DNA from: Acinetobacter sp. BY419
GTDB lineage: Bacteria; Pseudomonadota; Gammaproteobacteria; Pseudomonadales; Moraxellaceae
DNA: 64,000 nt
Reading direction: 5' to 3'
Assembly (NCBI RefSeq): GCF_019038395.1
Contig: NZ_JAGFXZ010000015.1
Coordinates: 1 to 64,000, forward strand
The position numbers were made by a program, and so were the translations under genes. Shown one piece after another: positions 38,681 through 48,292 of the stretch (position 1 is the first letter of the stretch; every line of letters starts with the position of its first letter). The notes below the pieces were generated by a model. It was not told the DNA's origin. It did not search any database and was given only the letters and a program-made list of their open reading frames with translations.

Positions 38681-38708
38681 AAAAAATCAGCCTACGGGCT
38701 GATTTTTT
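38681..38708. terminator. Bidirectional terminator
   Basis: A perfect hairpin (arms AATCAGCC and GGCTGATT, TACG loop) with A6 and T6 flanks lies between the convergent permease and C39-like genes. Confidence 0.9.
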
Positions 38709-38719
38709 AATTTCTTGGA

Positions 38720-39271
38720 TTAACCATGCCGCATGACAAAATTACGATCATCAATCACAATCACTTGCTGACAGATCCCATCTGCTTGACGCTGCTGCTC
38801 AAAAACGTCTGCCGGCATAGCATCAAAACTGTCAAAGAAACTGATCTCGTGTTCATCCATTGCATAGATCAGTGAATGATTACCCACCCCTTCTAAGGTG
38901 TCATAGAAAACAATCACGAAGCGGCCAGCTTCGATCTGCTGCTGAATCTCCGCATAAGGAATTACCCGCTCTTGTACAGGAATATTCAGTTTCTCAGCCT
39001 GTTGATAAAACTCAACTTCAATGGGCTGTTTATCCGCATCATATGCTGTAAAGAAAGTAACATCCAGCCCCAAAGTTTTGAGCGCAACTGCTAGCGCAAT
39101 AGTTGAAGTTCCCATCTCATCATCGTGCCGTGTCAATTGCACCAGGTCAGGAATATGTAGATCGATACCATAATGATGAAAGATCATCCAAATCGCATAA
39201 ATACCGCTATTGGCTTCCAGACTCAGCAAGTCTTGAGGAAGTTCTATACTCATGCCTTTACTCAAAATCAT
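38720..39271 (-). CDS. Peptidase C39-like protein without catalytic Cys
   Basis: The 183-residue protein follows the layout of papain-like C39 domains: a first helix around EANSGIYAIWMIFHHYGIDLHI, a GTSTIALAVALKTLGLDV segment, and the His/Asp part VGNHSLIYAMDEHEISFFDS. Where active members have Cys-Gly in the first helix, this protein has Ser-Gly, so it should not be a working cysteine protease. It may bind peptides instead. It has no signal peptide or membrane segment. A start 18 bases further in (MSIELPQ) is equally likely. Confidence 0.6.
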   Translation of the reverse strand: MILSKGMSIELPQDLLSLEANSGIYAIWMIFHHYGIDLHIPDLVQLTRHDDEMGTSTIALAVALKTLGLDVTFFTAYDADKQPIEVEFYQQAEKLNIPVQERVIPYAEIQQQIEAGRFVIVFYDTLEGVGNHSLIYAMDEHEISFFDSFDAMPADVFEQQRQADGICQQVIVIDDRNFVMRHG

Positions 39272-39304
39272 TTTAGAGCTACAAGTGTATGTAAAAAACA
39301 GCCA

Positions 39305-39335
39305 TAAAAAAAGCGACTCCTTAGAGTCGCTTTTT
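39305..39335. terminator. Terminator after ompA
   Basis: A perfect hairpin (arms AAGCGACTC and GAGTCGCTT) with A and T runs lies about 20 bases past the ompA stop codon on the minus strand. Confidence 0.9.
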
Positions 39336-39356
39336 CAGTCTGTGTTCAATAACGAA

Positions 39357-40478
39357 TTATTGAGCAGCTGGAGCTTGTTGTTGACCTTCAACCAGTACAG
39401 TACGGCTACCAGTGATTGTCGCGAATACACGACGGTTCATCGCACGACCTTCTGCAGTAGTGTTGTCAGCAATCGGTTGATTCCAAGCGAAACCTTGAGT
39501 AGACAAACGAGATGCATCTACGTTGTATTCGTTCACAAGTGAAGATTTAACTGAGTTAGCACGAGCTAGAGACAAACGTTCGTTCAATGCAAGTGGCCCA
39601 GTGTTATCAGTATGACCTTCGATGCGAGCAGTAGCGTTTGGATATTCAACTAGCTTCTCAGCAACTTTCGCGATTTCTGGTTTGTACTGATCTTTGATGT
39701 TTGACTTGTTAGTATCAAAGAACACACGAAGTTCCATGTTCAGATCTTCAGTCAACTCTTGTGGAGCTGGAGCAACCTGTTCAACTTGAACAACTTCAAC
39801 TACTGGCGCAGCAGGTTTCAAGTGACCACCTAGAACTACGTTAAGACCAGCAAGTGCTGTATAGTTCCAGAACTCGTGATCAAAGTTATAAGTAGCACGT
39901 GCTTCAGTACGTAGTGATAACGCGTCATTTAGCTGCCAGAAAGCACCGATACCCGTATTTGCTAAAGTACCTTCTGACGTATTACCGCGGTCACGACGTA
40001 CTGGAGCTGTTGGGCTGTTCTCACGACCTACACCATCAAATTTATATTTGTAGTGACCCGCACCCGCCAATAGGTAAGGCTTAACTTTGCTGTCATAGTT
40101 ACCAGTGATTAAATCAGAAGTAACATAGAAGTTACCGTTGATTTGAGTTTGCTTATACTCAGCGCCTGGTTCAACTTGTGATGGACGACCATCAGTAATA
40201 TAACGAAGTGATTTGTTAACATCACCCTTCACCTGGTTATATTCAGCCTCGAAACCTAACCATGGAGTTAGTTCTACACCAAGTGCTGCACCAACGAACA
40301 AGTCGTTTTGCATTTCGCCTTGACCGAGTTGTGCAGATAACAAGTGGGACTGACCATTGTTATGCTTGGTGTCTTGCCAAGTATAACCCAGCATTAATGG
40401 AGTAACAGTTACGCCTGCGTTTGCAGCAGCAAAAGGTGCAACTACAAGCATAGCTAAAGCAATACGACTCATTTTCAT
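39357..40478 (-). CDS. ompA: Outer-membrane protein OmpA (Omp38 type)
   Basis: This 373-residue major outer-membrane protein has a signal peptide ([17 protein letters not shown]), an eight-strand barrel in the first half ([18 protein letters not shown]) and a linker rich in V, Q and P. The C-terminal OmpA-like peptidoglycan-binding domain contains [17 protein letters not shown] and [22 protein letters not shown] (quoted in parts). The sequence is of the Acinetobacter Omp38 kind and is the best genus marker here. The start is set by GGAGG before MKMSRI; eight upstream codons are open but unsupported. It is monocistronic. Confidence 0.97.
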   Translation of the reverse strand: MKMSRIALAMLVVAPFAAANAGVTVTPLMLGYTWQDTKHNNGQSHLLSAQLGQGEMQNDLFVGAALGVELTPWLGFEAEYNQVKGDVNKSLRYITDGRPSQVEPGAEYKQTQINGNFYVTSDLITGNYDSKVKPYLLAGAGHYKYKFDGVGRENSPTAPVRRDRGNTSEGTLANTGIGAFWQLNDALSLRTEARATYNFDHEFWNYTALAGLNVVLGGHLKPAAPVVEVVQVEQVAPAPQELTEDLNMELRVFFDTNKSNIKDQYKPEIAKVAEKLVEYPNATARIEGHTDNTGPLALNERLSLARANSVKSSLVNEYNVDASRLSTQGFAWNQPIADNTTAEGRAMNRRVFATITGSRTVLVEGQQQAPAAQ

Positions 40479-40853
40479 GGATTTATCCTCCAGAGATAAC
40501 AATTGTTGTTCAAGCTCAAGCCTTATAAATAGGCCATCCTGAGATAGGCTTTTTATTACCCCAGTATTATTCTTAAGCTATTCACATGGCATCATACAAA
40601 CACTTTATTATTTTTCCAAGTGCTTGATTAATTTAATCAAGTAAATTATTGACAAAATTACTTACAATTTCCGTTGTAATTCGGTAACTTTTTACTCAAT
40701 TTCTTATTCTGAATGACCTATTGTGATTGCCAATTATTTTAACAGCTTTCTTGAAACTTAAGTAAGCAATAATTTACACGGTCAATAAAGCATAAAAAAC
40801 GTATAATTAATAGCATCTTTATTATAAAAATAATATATAAATCAGGTAACTCT
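40479..40853. other. ompA / pilin divergent promoter region
   Basis: About 375 bases separate the divergent ompA and pseudopilin genes. The ompA side contains a long leader with GGAGG; the rest is A+T-rich. No perfect palindrome was noticed. A long untranslated leader for ompA is likely, as for other abundant porins, but I cannot place its promoter with confidence. Confidence 0.4.
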
Positions 40854-41375
40854 ATGTATAAAAAAACAACAAGAGCGTTTACTATTGTTGAGTTAATTAT
40901 CTGTATTGCAGTGATTGCAATTCTCGCCAGTATCGCCCTACCCTACTTCCACGAGTATAGATCCCGGCAGGAAGCTAAAAATATTCCGCTCAAGTTATCT
41001 GCAATTAATCGTTATGCACGCAGCCAGGCTGCAGTGTTTCAGCAGAATATTGTGATCTGCCCCAGCCAGAACACTCTCACTTGCCAGGCCAATCAATGGA
41101 ACAATAACATGCTGGTTTTTATTGATAAAAATAAAAACAGGCAAATTGATACGGGTGAAAAAATTTTACATATTGATGTACTTAATCTCAAATACGGTAA
41201 CCTGAGCTGGCGAGGAGCCTTGAGCTCACCAAGTGTCACCTATCAAGCACATACGGCCTTGCCAATTGGTTCAAATGGCAGTTTCTATTATTGTTCTTCC
41301 CACATTTCTAGCCAACAGCGTATTGTACTGAGCAAAATGGGACATATCCGGGTTGAAAGCCCCCCCTCCTGTTAA
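40854..41375 (+). CDS. Type IV pilin-like protein, FimT/GspH type
   Basis: The 173-residue product has a prepilin leader: six residues with Lys and Thr, then RAFTIVELIICIAVIAILASIALPYF (quoted in part: FTIVELIICIAVIAILAS), with the Glu at +5 of the mature protein. It lacks the usual Gly at -1, having Ala before Phe. The remainder is a globular pseudopilin head with two or three cysteine pairs (ICPSQNTLTC, YYCSS, final SC). It is probably a minor pilin of the type IV pilus or DNA-uptake machine. No other pil gene is adjacent; in Acinetobacter such orphan fimT-like genes occur apart from the main cluster. Confidence 0.8.
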   Translation: MYKKTTRAFTIVELIICIAVIAILASIALPYFHEYRSRQEAKNIPLKLSAINRYARSQAAVFQQNIVICPSQNTLTCQANQWNNNMLVFIDKNKNRQIDTGEKILHIDVLNLKYGNLSWRGALSSPSVTYQAHTALPIGSNGSFYYCSSHISSQQRIVLSKMGHIRVESPPSC

Positions 41376-41486
41376 TAGAACTATCCAGTTTATGCTTCAC
41401 TGCGATTAACCCTTCAATCCTGAGTTTTTTTCAATATACTGCTTAAGTTTGAAAAAATTGATTAAAACTCATGCGGAGATAGAAGA

Positions 41487-42662
41487 ATGACGGACATCGT
41501 AATTGTCAATGGCGCACGTACAGCCATGGGTGGCTTTCAGGGCAGCCTTGCCAGTGTAACTGCTCCTGAACTGGGTGCTGTAACGATTAAAGAGGCAATT
41601 TCCCGTGCGGGTCTGCAACCAGCAGATGTTGAAGAAGTCATTATGGGCTGTGTCCTTCCGGCAGGCTTAAAGCAGGGCCCGGCACGCCAAGCCATGCGTC
41701 AAGCTGGTCTTCTTGATTCTACTGGTGCTGTGACCATTAACAAGTTATGTGGCTCAGGTATGAAAGCCGTCATGCAAGCTGCTGATATGATTAAAGCAGG
41801 TTCTGCTTCAATCGTGGTTGCAGGTGGTATGGAATCGATGACCACTGCGCCTTATATATTGCCAAAAGCACGTGGTGGTTTTCGCATGGGTCATGGCGAG
41901 ATTAAAGATCATATGTTTCTGGATGGTCTCGAAGATGCTGAAACAGGTCGCTTGATGGGTTCATTTGCGCAAGATATGGCCAATACCAAAGGTTATACCC
42001 GCGAACAGATGGATGATTTTGCGATTCGTTCATTAAAACGTGCGCAAATTGCCGTCAATGAAGGTTACTTTGCCGATGAAATCGTGCCTGTAACAGTTAA
42101 AACCCGTAAAGGTGATGTGATCGTTGATAAAGACGAACAGCCGTTCAATGCCAATCTTGATAAAATTCCGACTTTGCGTCCAGCTTTCGCCAAAGACGGT
42201 ACGATTACAGCGGCTAATGCCAGCTCGATTTCAGATGGTGCATCTGCTCTAGTAATTACTTCGGCTGAAAATGCAGCAGAAAAAGCTTTAAATCCTTTGG
42301 CCAGAATTGTTGCCTATGCTTCAAATTCGCAACATCCTTCCGAATTTACCATTGCTCCAGTAGGCGCGATTCAAAAAGTGCTAGATAAAACTGGCTGGAC
42401 AGCTGAAGAAGTTGATCTTTGGGAAATCAATGAAGCCTTTGCGATGGTGACGATGTGTCCAATGGATGAGTTCAAGCTTGATCCTGAAAAAGTCAACATC
42501 AATGGCGGTGCCTGTGCACTTGGTCATCCTGTCGGTTCAACCGGTTCACGTATTATCCTGACCTTGATCCATGCGCTGAAACGTACTGGTGGTAAAAAAG
42601 GGATTGCTGCACTTTGTATCGGTGGTGGGGAAGCAACAGCGGTAGCGATTGAACTGCTATAA
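41487..42662 (+). CDS. Acetyl-CoA C-acetyltransferase (thiolase)
   Basis: This 391-aa biosynthetic-type thiolase joins two acetyl-CoA to acetoacetyl-CoA or runs the reverse. The nucleophilic Cys is in TINKLCGSGMKAVM, the second active His in GACALGHPVGSTGSR, and the acid/base Cys in ALCIGGGEATAVAIE. NEAFAMV is also present. GGAG lies before the ATG. It is a single gene, with a palindromic repeat directly after it. AtoB- or PhaA-like roles are possible; no other pha or ato genes are adjacent. Confidence 0.92.
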   Translation: MTDIVIVNGARTAMGGFQGSLASVTAPELGAVTIKEAISRAGLQPADVEEVIMGCVLPAGLKQGPARQAMRQAGLLDSTGAVTINKLCGSGMKAVMQAADMIKAGSASIVVAGGMESMTTAPYILPKARGGFRMGHGEIKDHMFLDGLEDAETGRLMGSFAQDMANTKGYTREQMDDFAIRSLKRAQIAVNEGYFADEIVPVTVKTRKGDVIVDKDEQPFNANLDKIPTLRPAFAKDGTITAANASSISDGASALVITSAENAAEKALNPLARIVAYASNSQHPSEFTIAPVGAIQKVLDKTGWTAEEVDLWEINEAFAMVTMCPMDEFKLDPEKVNINGGACALGHPVGSTGSRIILTLIHALKRTGGKKGIAALCIGGGEATAVAIELL

Positions 42663-42668
42663 ACTTTT

Positions 42669-42742
42669 AAAATCTCCCTTTGTTAAAGAGGGAGACCTGT
42701 ATATCCCCCTCTCTCTAACTCTTTCCCTGAAGGAAGGAGGAT
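42669..42742. repeat. Intergenic palindromic repeat, copy 3
   Basis: Two linked C-rich/G-rich imperfect hairpins (TCTCCCTTTGTTAAAGAGGGAG, cited by its arms CTCCCTTT and AAAGAGGGAG, then CCCCCTCTCT...GGAAGGAGG) sit right after the thiolase stop codon. They resemble the repeats near 21.4 and 31.9 kb in composition and position but are more diverged. Confidence 0.5.
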
Positions 42743-42858
42743 ATAAAAATCCCTCTAAATGAGGGATTTTTTATGCTTACATTTTCATAAAGCTTGCTCA
42801 CCTAAATCGCAGCAAAGCGGCGTAGATTAAATGGAGTAGAACAAAAAGGAGTTCTCCC

Positions 42859-43308
42859 ATGCAACTCAATCACTATCTGAATTTCCAGGGCCAGGCTGAA
42901 GCTGCCTTTAATTTTTATCGTTCCATTTTTGGTGGTGAATTTTCAAATCTGACCCGTTATGGTGAACTACCTGCACAAGAAGGTTTCACCCTATCTGAAA
43001 CAGATAAAAATAAAATTCTGCATATCTCACTTCCCATCAATGAGTTTACCGAACTGATGGCCTCTGACAGGAATGATCAGTTTTGTGCACAAAACAATAC
43101 GGTGTTCACTCAAGGTAATAACCATTATATTTCGATTAATTTAGAGGCTAACGAGCAAACTGAAGCACAGCGACTCTTTGATGCTTTATCAGTGAATGGT
43201 CAAATTGAGATGCCGCTAGAAAAGACATTTTGGGGAGCACTTTATGCTGCTTTTAGCGATCAGTTTGGAGTTCACTGGATGATCAACTGTCAACTTGAAG
43301 AAAGTTGA
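42859..43308 (+). CDS. PhnB-like VOC-family protein
   Basis: This 149-residue glyoxalase/VOC-fold protein is of the PhnB/DUF3300-unrelated 3-demethylubiquinone-like branch. The start LNHYLNFQGQAEAAFNFYRSIFGGEF and the end WGALYAAFSDQFGVHWMINC (quoted in parts: FYRSIFGGEF, DQFGVHWMINC) are family hallmarks. Members act as metal-linked enzymes or binding proteins of unknown substrate. A strong AAGGAG precedes the ATG. It is monocistronic. Confidence 0.9.
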   Translation: MQLNHYLNFQGQAEAAFNFYRSIFGGEFSNLTRYGELPAQEGFTLSETDKNKILHISLPINEFTELMASDRNDQFCAQNNTVFTQGNNHYISINLEANEQTEAQRLFDALSVNGQIEMPLEKTFWGALYAAFSDQFGVHWMINCQLEES

Positions 43309-43329
43309 TGGTTTTTATCAAAACATAGA

Positions 43330-43357
43330 AAAGCCGGAATCAATCCGGCTTTTTTAC
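43330..43357. terminator. Bidirectional terminator
   Basis: A perfect hairpin (arms AAGCCGGA and TCCGGCTT) with a T6 run lies between the convergent VOC and DUF934 genes. Confidence 0.9.
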
Positions 43358-43373
43358 AGCAACTTAACTTAAA

Positions 43374-43859
43374 TCAAGCACCTGTTTGATAATGTGCCTG
43401 TGCCACCGCAGTTGAGGCTTGGTAAGGATTAGTAAAGTCACCCAAACCTGCTGCCGCTTCCTGAATATCTTTACCTTCTTTAATCACGAAAGTATCGAAA
43501 CCAGAACGCTTCATGTAGTTCAACACATCTTTGAACACATCACCTGTGGCACGAAGTTCACCCTGAAAACCCTGACGACGTAGCAGTGCAGCAAATGAAT
43601 AACCACGACCATCATTAAAACCGGCAAACTCAATAAAGATTGCATCCAGCTGCTCGAGCGGAAATTCATTGGTTTCAGGCGAAGCATCTACGGTTAAGTA
43701 CAATGCTTTTTTGCCTGATACATTGGCAATTTGATCCAACTGCTCTACGGTCAGAACGACATCACCTTGCGGCAAAACGCCATCTTCAACAATCAACTGG
43801 TAAGTGTTATCTGCAATGCTGCCATCCTTAGAGAGCACTTGTAGTGCGGTATTAAGCAT
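43374..43859 (-). CDS. DUF934 protein paired with sulfite reductase
   Basis: This 161-aa protein of the DUF934 family is nearly always found next to cysI in proteobacteria and is thought to support sulfite reduction. Visible parts are GVLPQGDVVLTVEQL in the first third and FNDGRGYSFAALLRRQGFQGELRATGDV (quoted in part: GRGYSFAALLR) in the centre. The start is chosen by AAGGAG, and the ATG overlaps the cysI stop by eight bases, so translation is coupled. The longer open frame into cysI is not real. Confidence 0.9.
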   Translation of the reverse strand: MLNTALQVLSKDGSIADNTYQLIVEDGVLPQGDVVLTVEQLDQIANVSGKKALYLTVDASPETNEFPLEQLDAIFIEFAGFNDGRGYSFAALLRRQGFQGELRATGDVFKDVLNYMKRSGFDTFVIKEGKDIQEAAAGLGDFTNPYQASTAVAQAHYQTGA

Positions 43860-45495
43860 ATGCTCGCTCCTTGAATGGTTGAATGCCAACACGGCGATAA
43901 GTATCGATAAACTCTTCACCGTCCTGACGCAGGTCAAGATAAGTATTCAGAATTTCTTCTACGGTCTCCGGCACCAGGTCTGCTGCAAATGATGGTCCAA
44001 GAATGTCACCAATCGAAGCGTCATGATCCGCATTACCACCCAGGGTAATCTGGTAGAATTCAGCGCCTTTTTTATCAACACCGAGAATACCGATATTACC
44101 GACATGATGGTGACCACAGGCATTCATACATCCTGAAATATTCAAATCCAGTTTGCCCAGATTATAAATCGTATCCAGGTCATCAAAACGGCGTGAAATC
44201 GCTTCAGAAATCGGAATCGATTTCGCATTCGCCAGTGAACAGAAGTCACCGCCCGGGCAGCAGATGATGTCGGTCAAGAAACCGATATGCGCACGTGCCA
44301 GGTTGTTTTGCTCAAGGGTTTGCCATACGGCGAACAGATCTTTTTGCGGCACATCGACCAGCGAGATATTTTGTTCGTGCGTGGTACGTAATTCACCGAA
44401 AGTGTACTGATCGGCAAGGTCTGCAATCAGGTTCATTTCTTCAGTGGTCACATCACCTGGTGCAATTCCGGCACGTTTCAGTGAAATCGTCACAATACGA
44501 TAGCCTTTCACTTTATGTGCATTGGTATTGATGTTAAACCACTGTTTGAATTTTGGATATTGCGCAAACAATTCAGTGAAATCTTCGTCTGCATAATCCT
44601 GATACGCAAATGGCGTGAAGTTCTCATCCATTTTTGCCAAGGTTGCAGCATCGATCTTCAAGGTTTTAACGGTATGCGCAAATTCAGCTTCAACTTTTTC
44701 TGCAAAGACTGCTGGCGTTAAAGCTTTGACCAGAATCTTGATACGTGCTTTATATTTGTTGTCGCGGCGACCATGCAAGTTATACACACGAAGTACTGCT
44801 TCCAAATAAGCAATCAAGTCTTCACGTGGCAGGAACTCACGGATAAAGCTGCCAATCACCGGAGTACGGCCAAGACCACCACCGACCTTGATTTTATAGC
44901 CCATTTCGCCTGCTTCATTACGCACGATATAGACACCGATATCGTGAAATGCAGTTGCTGCACGATCGGTTTCTTCCAGCGCAGATACCGCAATCTTGAA
45001 CTTACGTGGCAAGAAGGCAAATTCCGGATGGAAAGTGGACCACTGACGGATCAGCTCACAGGTCGGACGCGGATCGGCAATTTCACCGGCAACCACACCG
45101 GCATACTGGTCAGTCGTGGTATTACGGATACAGTTACCCGAAGTCTGGATCGCATGCATTTGCACAGTCGCCAGTTCAGCTAGCATATTCGGCACATTTT
45201 CCAGTGCAGGCCAGTTAAACTGAATGTTTTGACGGGTCGAAATATGCGCGTAGCCACGATCATATTCTTTTGCCAAATCAGCCACTTTACGAAGCTGTTT
45301 TGAGTTCATCAAGCCATATGGAACTGCAATACGTAACATTGGCGCATAACGCTGTACGTACAAACCATTTTGCAGACGAAGTGGACGATACTCATCTTCA
45401 GTGAGTTTGCCTGCTAAATAACGTTCCGTTTGGTCACGGAACTGTGCAACACGTTCATTAATCAGTTGCTGATCAAAATCAGTATATAAATACAT
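43852..45495 (-). CDS. cysI: Sulfite/nitrite reductase hemoprotein subunit
   Basis: This 547-residue enzyme reduces sulfite to sulfide in assimilation of sulfur. It has the siroheme/4Fe-4S cysteine motifs CPGGDFC and GCMNACGHHHVG in the last third, plus two ferredoxin-like halves such as YAHISTRQNIQFNW. The length is near the usual ~550 aa. The partner flavoprotein CysJ is not in the window, so electrons may come from ferredoxin or from a distant gene. It heads a two-gene operon with DUF934. Confidence 0.93.
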   Translation of the reverse strand: MYLYTDFDQQLINERVAQFRDQTERYLAGKLTEDEYRPLRLQNGLYVQRYAPMLRIAVPYGLMNSKQLRKVADLAKEYDRGYAHISTRQNIQFNWPALENVPNMLAELATVQMHAIQTSGNCIRNTTTDQYAGVVAGEIADPRPTCELIRQWSTFHPEFAFLPRKFKIAVSALEETDRAATAFHDIGVYIVRNEAGEMGYKIKVGGGLGRTPVIGSFIREFLPREDLIAYLEAVLRVYNLHGRRDNKYKARIKILVKALTPAVFAEKVEAEFAHTVKTLKIDAATLAKMDENFTPFAYQDYADEDFTELFAQYPKFKQWFNINTNAHKVKGYRIVTISLKRAGIAPGDVTTEEMNLIADLADQYTFGELRTTHEQNISLVDVPQKDLFAVWQTLEQNNLARAHIGFLTDIICCPGGDFCSLANAKSIPISEAISRRFDDLDTIYNLGKLDLNISGCMNACGHHHVGNIGILGVDKKGAEFYQITLGGNADHDASIGDILGPSFAADLVPETVEEILNTYLDLRQDGEEFIDTYRRVGIQPFKERAYA

Positions 45496-45751
45496 GGCGT
45501 ACAGCTAGTAGTTTCTATTATATCGAGCGCAAGGATAGCGAGATTAAACCTATCAATAAAATGCTTTTTATACATATTTCATAGCGGTTTTATTGATAAG
45601 CCTGCCAAAGTTTCACTGATATCAGCATTTACCGCACATACTTCCTTTTTCAGCTAATAATGCTTTAATTCTTCAATCATTAGCACTTATTTTCATAAAG
45701 AGATTTTTCTATCTCCCCTATCGTCATCAATATATTAAGCTATTAAAAACC

Positions 45752-46873
45752 CTACCAATTTTCAGATTCCCCTAAAAACTGCCCAACGAAATCATAACGT
45801 ATCTTTGAGCGTGAAAATTTAATCGGGCATGCCAGTTGTGCTTCGGTCTGCTGACTATTGAACTTTAATGGAACCTGTGTCACCCAGCCCCGCTGCTGGG
45901 CCAGATCGGAATGCAACGCTTCTTCAAGTTTAAGCACCGGTTCGACACAGACATCCAGCGCTGCAAACTGCGTTTGCCATACAGATAATGGCTTGGTCTT
46001 GATTTTATTTTGAATCGCCTGCTTTACTGTAGTACGGTCTTCCGGAGCAAAAGAATTACCTTTTTCCAGAATAATCGGCAGCTCTAAAGCCTGTGCCAAT
46101 CCCTGCATAAATTGCGGCTCCAGACTGCCAATTGACAGATAGCGCCCATCCTGAGTTTCATAATAATCGTAAAAGGTTCCGCCATTCAGATACCCCGATT
46201 CAGGCTGCTGATGCTGGTTGCCGACCAGACTGGCAGAAGCAGCCAGATTATTCATGGTGACCACGCAATCGGTCATGGAAATATCAATATATTGCCCTTT
46301 TCCGCTGTGCTGACGTTCAATCACAGCAGCCAAAATCGCAATCACAGCATGCATGGAACCGCCCGCAACATCGGCAACCTGAATTCCCAACGCTGGAGGA
46401 CCACCTTCCACCCGACCGCTATGTCCTGAAATTCCCGCCAACGCCAGATAATTAATGTCGTGCCCAGCTTTATCTTTATATGTGCCGGTCTGGCCATAAC
46501 CGGTAATTGAACAATAAATCAGTTTCGGGTTAATTTCACTTAAGGTTTGATAGTCTAAGCCCAGACGTTGCATCACCCCGGGACGGAATTGCTCAATCAC
46601 AATGTCATAATCTGCTATCTTGGATTTGACCAGTTCGATATTTGCAGGATCTTTCAAATCCAGCGCAACCGATTGCTTGTTTCGGTTCAGATAACTCTGT
46701 GAAGTCGCCTGTCCGTTGGCAAAGGGTGGCATTAGTCGTAACAGGTCCGGTCGGGTCGGTGATTCAATATGCACAACTTCTGCACCTAAATCAGCAAGAT
46801 ACAAGGTGGCAAAAGGGCCGGGTAAAAGTGTAGAAAAGTCGAGGATTTTCAATCCTTTTAATGCATATGACAT
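45752..46873 (-). CDS. CaiB/BaiF-family CoA transferase
   Basis: The 373-residue class III CoA transferase or alpha-methylacyl-CoA racemase has the opening LKGLKILDFSTLLPGPFATLYLADLGAEVVHIE (quoted in part: GPFATLYLADLGAEV), a typical NRNKQSVALDLK and a middle YLALAGISGHSGR motif with GPP close by. It either exchanges CoA between acids or epimerises branched acyl-CoAs. The start at MSYALKG is preferred; the 27 upstream codons are not typical. It is divergent from the AraC-type regulator. Confidence 0.9.
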   Translation of the reverse strand: MSYALKGLKILDFSTLLPGPFATLYLADLGAEVVHIESPTRPDLLRLMPPFANGQATSQSYLNRNKQSVALDLKDPANIELVKSKIADYDIVIEQFRPGVMQRLGLDYQTLSEINPKLIYCSITGYGQTGTYKDKAGHDINYLALAGISGHSGRVEGGPPALGIQVADVAGGSMHAVIAILAAVIERQHSGKGQYIDISMTDCVVTMNNLAASASLVGNQHQQPESGYLNGGTFYDYYETQDGRYLSIGSLEPQFMQGLAQALELPIILEKGNSFAPEDRTTVKQAIQNKIKTKPLSVWQTQFAALDVCVEPVLKLEEALHSDLAQQRGWVTQVPLKFNSQQTEAQLACPIKFSRSKIRYDFVGQFLGESENW

Positions 46874-47086
46874 TGGAGTATTTGCTCTACTTATATTGCT
46901 TTTTTCAGTATCATAGAAATATAAATGTATAAAAACAATGTCATGTTCAGCCATTTACCTTGATAGTTTCGGCAATCTAATATGTAAGAAAATAGCAAAG
47001 GTATTCCTGTAAATTGCCATTGCTTTATTATTTTTCGTCATTTAGGTCAATTATTAGTGAACATTAAAGAGACTGAAGGATTAAAC

Positions 47087-48097
47087 ATGAGTCGTGATAC
47101 GATCAGTATCCATTTCGTCAATGCGGCCTTATCTGGCGTCAAGCGCCTGGGCATGGATGTCGATACTTTATTGTCTCACGTCGGGATTGAAGCAGAACTG
47201 CTGCATCAGCCAAAAGCGCGTATTTCGCCTGAACAATATACCCGCTTTATAAAAATGTTGTGGATGGTGACCCAGGACGAGCATGTCGGTTTTGACAAAC
47301 AGCAGCGTCGTTTGGGTACTTTTGCCATCATGTGCCAGCTTATCATTCATGCCAAAACCCTGGGTGATGCACTGGAACTGTCTTCCCAGTTCTACAAACT
47401 CTTCGGTGATGACTGGTCGGTGACCCTGGAGCGCGACAAACACGAAGCACGTCTGGTGCCATTGATTCCAAACGCAATGGATCCGGATCATTTCATTACC
47501 GAAAGTATGCTGATGATCTGGCATGGTCTGGCGTCCTGGCTTATCGAACGCCGTTTGCCATTGGAACGTGTGCACTTTAGCTATCCCCGCCCTAACCATG
47601 CCGATGAATATGATGCCTTATTCTTTGCGCCCGTGATGCAGTTCGACATGCCTCGCACTGAAATTACTTTTGCAGCGGACTATCTGGATCTGCCAATTCG
47701 CCAGAATGAAGAAACCCTGGAAGAGTTTTTGAAAGCAGCACCCGCCCAACTGCTGGTGAAGTTTAAAAACACCAATTCACTGACTTCAAGAATCCGTGAT
47801 GTGCTGAAGAGCCAGATTGGGGAAGAAATGCCGACATTAAATGATGTAGCATCGATGTTATATCTTTCTCCACAAACCTTGCGCCGTCGTCTGGCTGCCG
47901 AAGGTAAAAGCTATCAAGGGGTCAAAGATGCCCTACGCCGTGATGCTGCAATTCATCTGTTATTGAATCCTGATCTGACGCTGGAAGATGTGGCACAACA
48001 AGTGGGCTTTAGTGAAACCAGTACTTTCCACCGTGCCTTTAAGAAATGGACCGGTGTGACTCCGGGTCTGTATCGCCAATTACATGGTTATCATTAA
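47087..48097 (+). CDS. AraC-family transcriptional regulator
   Basis: This 336-residue activator has an N-terminal ligand-binding domain of the type found in OruR/PF12625 regulators (FVNAALSGVKRLGMDVDTLL). A C-terminal double helix-turn-helix contains LNDVASMLYLSPQTLRRRLAAEG and LTLEDVAQQVGFSETSTFHRAFKKWTGVTP (quoted in parts: DVAQQVGFSETSTFHRAFKKW). GAAGGA precedes the ATG. It sits between the divergent CaiB gene and the downstream thiolase/FadB pair, which are its likely targets. The inducer is unknown but may be a fatty acid or its CoA ester. Confidence 0.92.
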   Translation: MSRDTISIHFVNAALSGVKRLGMDVDTLLSHVGIEAELLHQPKARISPEQYTRFIKMLWMVTQDEHVGFDKQQRRLGTFAIMCQLIIHAKTLGDALELSSQFYKLFGDDWSVTLERDKHEARLVPLIPNAMDPDHFITESMLMIWHGLASWLIERRLPLERVHFSYPRPNHADEYDALFFAPVMQFDMPRTEITFAADYLDLPIRQNEETLEEFLKAAPAQLLVKFKNTNSLTSRIRDVLKSQIGEEMPTLNDVASMLYLSPQTLRRRLAAEGKSYQGVKDALRRDAAIHLLLNPDLTLEDVAQQVGFSETSTFHRAFKKWTGVTPGLYRQLHGYH

Positions 48098-48144
48098 TGA
48101 AATGGTACCGAGCCGTGTTTAAAAAGTAAAAACCGGTTCTCTCC

Positions 48145-48171
48145 GCCTGAGCACTAGCTTAGGCTTTTTTT
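48145..48171 (+). terminator. Terminator after the AraC gene
   Basis: A hairpin (arms GCCTGAGC and GCTTAGGC, one G-U pair, ACTA loop) with a long T-run separates the regulator from the thiolase gene. Confidence 0.85.
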
Positions 48172-48292
48172 ATCGCTAAAATTGGCCAAATCGATCAAAT
48201 GATCTGAGCCGTTCTCGTCATTGCACTTCCTCATTTAATCATTACACTCAAAGCTAAGAATAATTTCAAACCGCTTAAAAAAGGATTGCGCT

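Noticed and set aside
44773..45183. 136-codon frame antisense to cysI
   Set aside because: It is a shadow of the strongly conserved cysI coding frame, without a start context.
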